Assembly (NCBI GenBank): GCA_041601535.1
Contig: JBFIHZ010000042.1
Location: 1 to 18,080 of the forward strand
Origin: JBFIHZ01 sp041601535
Lineage (GTDB): Bacteria; Pseudomonadota; Gammaproteobacteria; Xanthomonadales; SZUA-36
Reading direction: 5' to 3'
Length of the DNA: 18,080 nucleotides
Position 1 is the first letter of the stretch. Each line of letters opens with the position of its first letter. Below, piece by piece: positions 14,820 to 18,080 of the stretch. Under the pieces are notes generated by a model, which was given only the letters and a program-made list of their open reading frames with translations, was not told the DNA's origin and ran no database searches. The position numbers were made by a program, and so were the translations under genes.

Positions 14820-16427
14820 ATGGCCACACTTGAAACCAGGACCGATTCAGGCTCGCCGCAATATGCCGAGAACGCCAGGTACATGCGTTCCCTGGTGGCG
14901 GACCTGCAACAGCAACTGGCAGCCAGCAGCCTGGGGGGTGGTGAAAAAGCCCGGGACAAACATCGCGCGCGCGGCAAGCTGTTGCCGCGCGAGCGCATAG
15001 CCTCCCTGCTGGACCGTGGCAGCGAGTTCCTGGAGTTGTCTGCCCTGGCCGGACTGGGCCTGTACGACAATGCCTGCCCCTGCGGTGGCATCATCACCGG
15101 TGTTGGCCAGGTGCACGGACAGGACGTGATGGTGGTGGCCAATGACGCCACGGTAAAAGGCGGCACCTATTTTCCCATCACCATCAAGAAACACCTGCGG
15201 GCACAGGAAATCGCCCTGGAGAACCACCTGCCCTGCATCTACCTGGTGGATTCGGGCGGCGCGTTTTTGCCCATGCAGGACGAGGTCTTTCCGGATCGCG
15301 ACCATTTTGGCCGTATCTTCTACAACCAGGCGCGCCTGTCGGCGCTGAACATTCCGCAAATCGCCATCGTGATGGGTTCCTGCACCGCCGGTGGCGCCTA
15401 CGTGCCGGCAATGTGTGATGAGGCCATTATCGTCAAGGATCAGGGCACCATTTTCCTAGGCGGACCGCCACTGGTGAAAGCCGCCACCGGCGAAATCGTT
15501 GATGCCGAGTCACTGGGTGGCGCGCGCGTGCACAGCACCAAGTCCGGGGTTACCGACCATATGGCTGAGAACGACGCCCATGCGCTGCTGATCGCGCGCG
15601 AGGCGGTGTTGCATCTCAACCGCCAGAAACCGGTCAATCTCGATATGAAAAAACCCGTGTCGCCCCGGCTGGCCGCGGACGAGATGTATGGCATCATTCC
15701 GCAGGACACGCGCTATCCCTACGATGTACACGAAATCATTGCCCGCCTTGTCGATGGAAGTGAATTTCACGAATTCAAAGCCCGTTATGGAAAAACCATG
15801 GTATGCGGCTTTGCCCACCTGGACGGTTACCCGGTTGGCATTGTGGCCAATAACGGTATCCTGTTTTCTGAATCGGCATTGAAGGCAACTCACTTCATTG
15901 AACTGTGCACTCAACGCAATATCCCACTGATTTTTCTGCAAAACATCACTGGCTTCATGGTTGGAAAGCAGTACGAAAATTCCGGAATTGCAAAGGATGG
16001 TGCCAAGATGGTTATGGCGGTGGCCACCAGCCATGTGCCCAAGCTGACCGTGGTGATCGGTGGTTCGTTTGGTGCCGGCAACTACGCCATGTGCGGCCGT
16101 GCTTACCAACCCCGCTTCCTGTGGATGTGGCCCAATGCGCGCATCTCGGTGATGGGCGGCGAACAGGCGGCTTCGGTATTGGCCACGGTGAAACGCGACG
16201 GCATTGAGGCCAGTGGCAAAAAGTGGTCGGAGAAGGAAGAACAGGCTTTCAGCCAACCTATCCGCGAGCAGTACGACCGCCAGGGACATCCTTATTACGC
16301 CTCTGCCCGCCTGTGGGATGATGGGGTGATTGACCCGGCGGATACGCGCAAGGTGCTGGCCCAGGCATTATCCATTACGCAGAATGCCCCCTTGCAAACC
16401 GGCCGGTTTGGCGTATTTCGCATGTAG
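14820..16427 (+). CDS. liuB: Methylcrotonyl-CoA carboxylase, carboxyltransferase (beta) subunit
   Basis: The protein has 535 residues, the usual MCC beta length. The ATG at 14820 follows AAGGAG at a longer than usual distance (about 13 nt). Two crotonase-like carboxyltransferase halves are visible. The N-terminal half has RGKLLPRERI, PCGGIITGVG, DSGGAFLPMQDEVFPDRDHF and GSCTAGGAYVPAMCDE (from about 186). The C-terminal half has NNGILFSESALKATHFI, FLQNITGFMVG and GGSFGAGNYAMCGRAY (from about 413). The EVFPDRDHFGRIF and GVTDHMAEND blocks point to MCC rather than propionyl-CoA carboxylase. It carboxylates 3-methylcrotonyl-CoA to 3-methylglutaconyl-CoA using carboxybiotin. The biotin-bearing alpha subunit it needs is not in the window. 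Confidence 0.93.
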   Translation: MATLETRTDSGSPQYAENARYMRSLVADLQQQLAASSLGGGEKARDKHRARGKLLPRERIASLLDRGSEFLELSALAGLGLYDNACPCGGIITGVGQVHGQDVMVVANDATVKGGTYFPITIKKHLRAQEIALENHLPCIYLVDSGGAFLPMQDEVFPDRDHFGRIFYNQARLSALNIPQIAIVMGSCTAGGAYVPAMCDEAIIVKDQGTIFLGGPPLVKAATGEIVDAESLGGARVHSTKSGVTDHMAENDAHALLIAREAVLHLNRQKPVNLDMKKPVSPRLAADEMYGIIPQDTRYPYDVHEIIARLVDGSEFHEFKARYGKTMVCGFAHLDGYPVGIVANNGILFSESALKATHFIELCTQRNIPLIFLQNITGFMVGKQYENSGIAKDGAKMVMAVATSHVPKLTVVIGGSFGAGNYAMCGRAYQPRFLWMWPNARISVMGGEQAASVLATVKRDGIEASGKKWSEKEEQAFSQPIREQYDRQGHPYYASARLWDDGVIDPADTRKVLAQALSITQNAPLQTGRFGVFRM

Positions 16428-16527
16428 CCTCGGCCAGCCGGCCTGACCGCGAAGGCAGGCAGCCGGCCGGAACCATGACATCGACAACAGCCAGCGGAAC
16501 TCACAAACCAGACAGTACAGGTTGGAC

Positions 16528-17349
16528 ATGACAGAACATTTTTTGCAAAGCATCGACCACAACGGCGTCCTTAGCCTGACGCTGAACCGTCCGCGGGTTC
16601 ACAATGCCCTCAGTGATGAAATGATTGCCGGCCTGGCGCAGCTGTTCGACACGGTCAGCGACGACATCAGCGTGCGCGCCATCGTTATCAGCGGCGCGGG
16701 TGAAAGCTTTTGCGCCGGTGCTGATCTCAACGGCATGCGCGGCAAGCCCGCTGCGCGTAACAATGCCGAGAAAAGTGTCGAGAAATTCGAAGAAGAAGCC
16801 CAGCGCCTGGCGCAGATGCTAAGGCGGCTGAACTACTGCAGCAAACCCACCATCGCACGCATCAATGGCCCGGCCTACGGCGGTGGCGTTGGCCTGTTAA
16901 GCTGCTGCGATATAACCATAGCCGCCAGCCATGCGCGATTTGCCCTGACCGAGGTCCGCCTGGGCCTGGTGCCGGCGGTGATTTCCCCTTACGTTTTCCG
17001 TTGCATGGGTGAGCTGCATGCACGCCGCTATTTCCTCAATGGTCAACGCTTCGATGCGGCCCAGGCACAACAAATCGGGCTGGTGCAGGAAATCGCACCG
17101 GCTGACGAGTTGGACCAGGCCGTGCAGCGTCAGCTTGACCTGCTGTTGCGCGCCGGACCTCAGGCCGTCAAGCAGGCCAAGAAACTGGTGTTTTCTGTTG
17201 CCGGCCACGATGCCTCACGGCAGCGTCAGAGCGACCAGGAAAATGCCCGCCTGATCGCGCGCATGCGCCTGTCCGACGAAGGCCAGGAAGGCATGAGCGC
17301 GTTCCTGGAAAAACGCAACCCCGCCTGGGTGCCTCAGTCAGATGAGTGA
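16528..17349 (+). CDS. liuC: Methylglutaconyl-CoA hydratase (enoyl-CoA hydratase family)
   Basis: The protein has 273 residues from the ATG at 16528, which has CAGGTTGG just upstream; a TTG two codons earlier is possible but less likely. Crotonase features are ESFCAGADLNGM (oxyanion hole, 59-70), GPAYGGGVGLLSCCDI (114-129) and Glu142 in TEVRLGLVPAVISPY, which is typical of the LiuC-type hydratase. The position of the other classical catalytic Glu is Gly122, as GGGVGL instead of GGGCEL, so the mechanism may rest on one Glu. It hydrates 3-methylglutaconyl-CoA to HMG-CoA. The 100-nt gap before it contains a GC stem (CCGGCC 16438-16443 with GGCCGG 16465-16470). Its last 8 bases overlap the start of the lyase gene. 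Confidence 0.88.
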   Translation: MTEHFLQSIDHNGVLSLTLNRPRVHNALSDEMIAGLAQLFDTVSDDISVRAIVISGAGESFCAGADLNGMRGKPAARNNAEKSVEKFEEEAQRLAQMLRRLNYCSKPTIARINGPAYGGGVGLLSCCDITIAASHARFALTEVRLGLVPAVISPYVFRCMGELHARRYFLNGQRFDAAQAQQIGLVQEIAPADELDQAVQRQLDLLLRAGPQAVKQAKKLVFSVAGHDASRQRQSDQENARLIARMRLSDEGQEGMSAFLEKRNPAWVPQSDE

Positions 17350-18080
17350 GCATGTCACGGTGGTTGAAGTTGGCCCCCGCGACGGGCTGCAAAATGAACC
17401 TGCCCTTGTTCCCGCTGCCACCAAGATCGAATTGATCCGCCGCCTGCAGGCCGCCGGATCAGGCGTGATTGAAGCGACCAGTTTTGTCAGCCCCAAATGG
17501 GTGCCGCAAATGGCCGATGCGGAAGACGTGATGGCCGGTCTGGATCACCAGCCAGCCACCCGCTTCCCGGTGCTGGTTCCCAACCTCAAGGGCTTGCAGC
17601 GGGCGCTGGCTGCCGGCGCACGTGAAGTAGCGGTATTTATTGCCGCATCGGAACAGTTCAGCCAGCGCAATACCAACTGCTCCATCGATGAATCCCTGCA
17701 ACGTCTGCAGCCATTGATGGAGCACGCGGCGCAAAACAACATTCCGGTGCGCGGTTATATTTCCTGCGTACTGGACTGCCCCTATGAAGGTGCCATTGAG
17801 CCTGCTGTAGTGGCGCAATTGTGTGCCTCCTTGCTGGCCGCCGGATGTGAAGAAATTTCCCTCGGTGATACGATTGGAACAGGCACACCCAGGCGGGTGC
17901 GCACGCTGTTGCAACAGACCAGCCACGCGGTGCCGGTGGAAAAACTGGCGGTGCACTTTCATGACACCTACGGCCAGGCGCTGGCAAACATCCTGGCCTC
18001 GCTGGAGTTCGGCGTGCGTACCGTGGATGCATCGGTGGCCGGCCTGGGCGGCTGTCCCTATGCGCGCGGCGCTTCCGGCA
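17342..18080 (+). CDS. liuE: Hydroxymethylglutaryl-CoA lyase, N-terminal 246 residues (cut by right edge)
   Basis: The frame opens with ATG at 17342, overlapping the hydratase stop by 8 nt (ATGAGTGA), a sign of translational coupling, and stays open to the window end. Signature elements are VEVGPRDGLQNE (Arg13, Asp14), SFVSPKWVPQMAD (47-59), the metal-binding HFHDTYGQALANI (His205, His207) and the active-site loop GLGGCPYA with Cys238. The family is about 300 residues, so some 50-60 are missing. It splits HMG-CoA into acetyl-CoA and acetoacetate, the last step of leucine degradation. No defect is seen. Confidence 0.93.
   Translation, partial: MSEHVTVVEVGPRDGLQNEPALVPAATKIELIRRLQAAGSGVIEATSFVSPKWVPQMADAEDVMAGLDHQPATRFPVLVPNLKGLQRALAAGAREVAVFIAASEQFSQRNTNCSIDESLQRLQPLMEHAAQNNIPVRGYISCVLDCPYEGAIEPAVVAQLCASLLAAGCEEISLGDTIGTGTPRRVRTLLQQTSHAVPVEKLAVHFHDTYGQALANILASLEFGVRTVDASVAGLGGCPYARGASG

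Overview
The window reads as a chromosomal segment of a marine-type gammaproteobacterium. This is an inference from the gene content: B12-dependent IcmF, a leucine/isovalerate (liu) degradation cluster, an M16 lipoprotein protease, and Shine-Dalgarno-led GC-rich genes. No taxonomic marker is present, so the assignment is soft.

Layout. Positions 1-509 (minus) hold the N-terminal part of a secreted protein gene behind a leader with four hairpins. Positions about 927-4775 form a compact accessory island. Its outer parts are two decayed pieces of one IS91-family transposase in the same orientation: the C-terminal part at 927-1450 and the N-terminal part at about 4380-4775. Between them, where the catalytic HUH core should be, lies a visibly more GC-rich cargo of about 2.9 kb: a BlaI/MecI-type repressor gene, an overlapping M56 (BlaR1-like) membrane metalloprotease gene, and a divergent dihydrofolate-reductase-family gene. 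The repressor promoter carries two textbook BlaI-type operators (TACAnnTGTA) 21 bp apart, one inside the -35/-10 spacer.

Positions 4910-8793 (minus) carry icmF, fused isobutyryl-CoA mutase with its own G-protein chaperone domain, preceded by a small antibiotic-biosynthesis-monooxygenase-fold protein. Positions 8846-9340 contain no recognisable gene but have two strong hairpins. Positions 9341-12298 (plus) encode a two-domain M16 zinc peptidase lipoprotein.

From 12378 to the right edge (plus) runs a leucine/isovalerate degradation operon: isovaleryl-CoA dehydrogenase, acetyl-CoA acetyltransferase, methylcrotonyl-CoA carboxylase carboxyltransferase subunit, methylglutaconyl-CoA hydratase and HMG-CoA lyase (cut by the window end). 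Together these take isovaleryl-CoA to acetyl-CoA and acetoacetate, and the thiolase deals with acetoacetyl-CoA. The biotin-carrying MCC alpha subunit is not in the window and may lie just downstream. IcmF-family enzymes also interconvert branched and linear acyl-CoAs, including pivalyl-/isovaleryl-CoA, so IcmF may feed the liu pathway.

The most unusual part is the BlaI/M56-TPR/DHFR cargo sitting inside the broken IS91 transposase.
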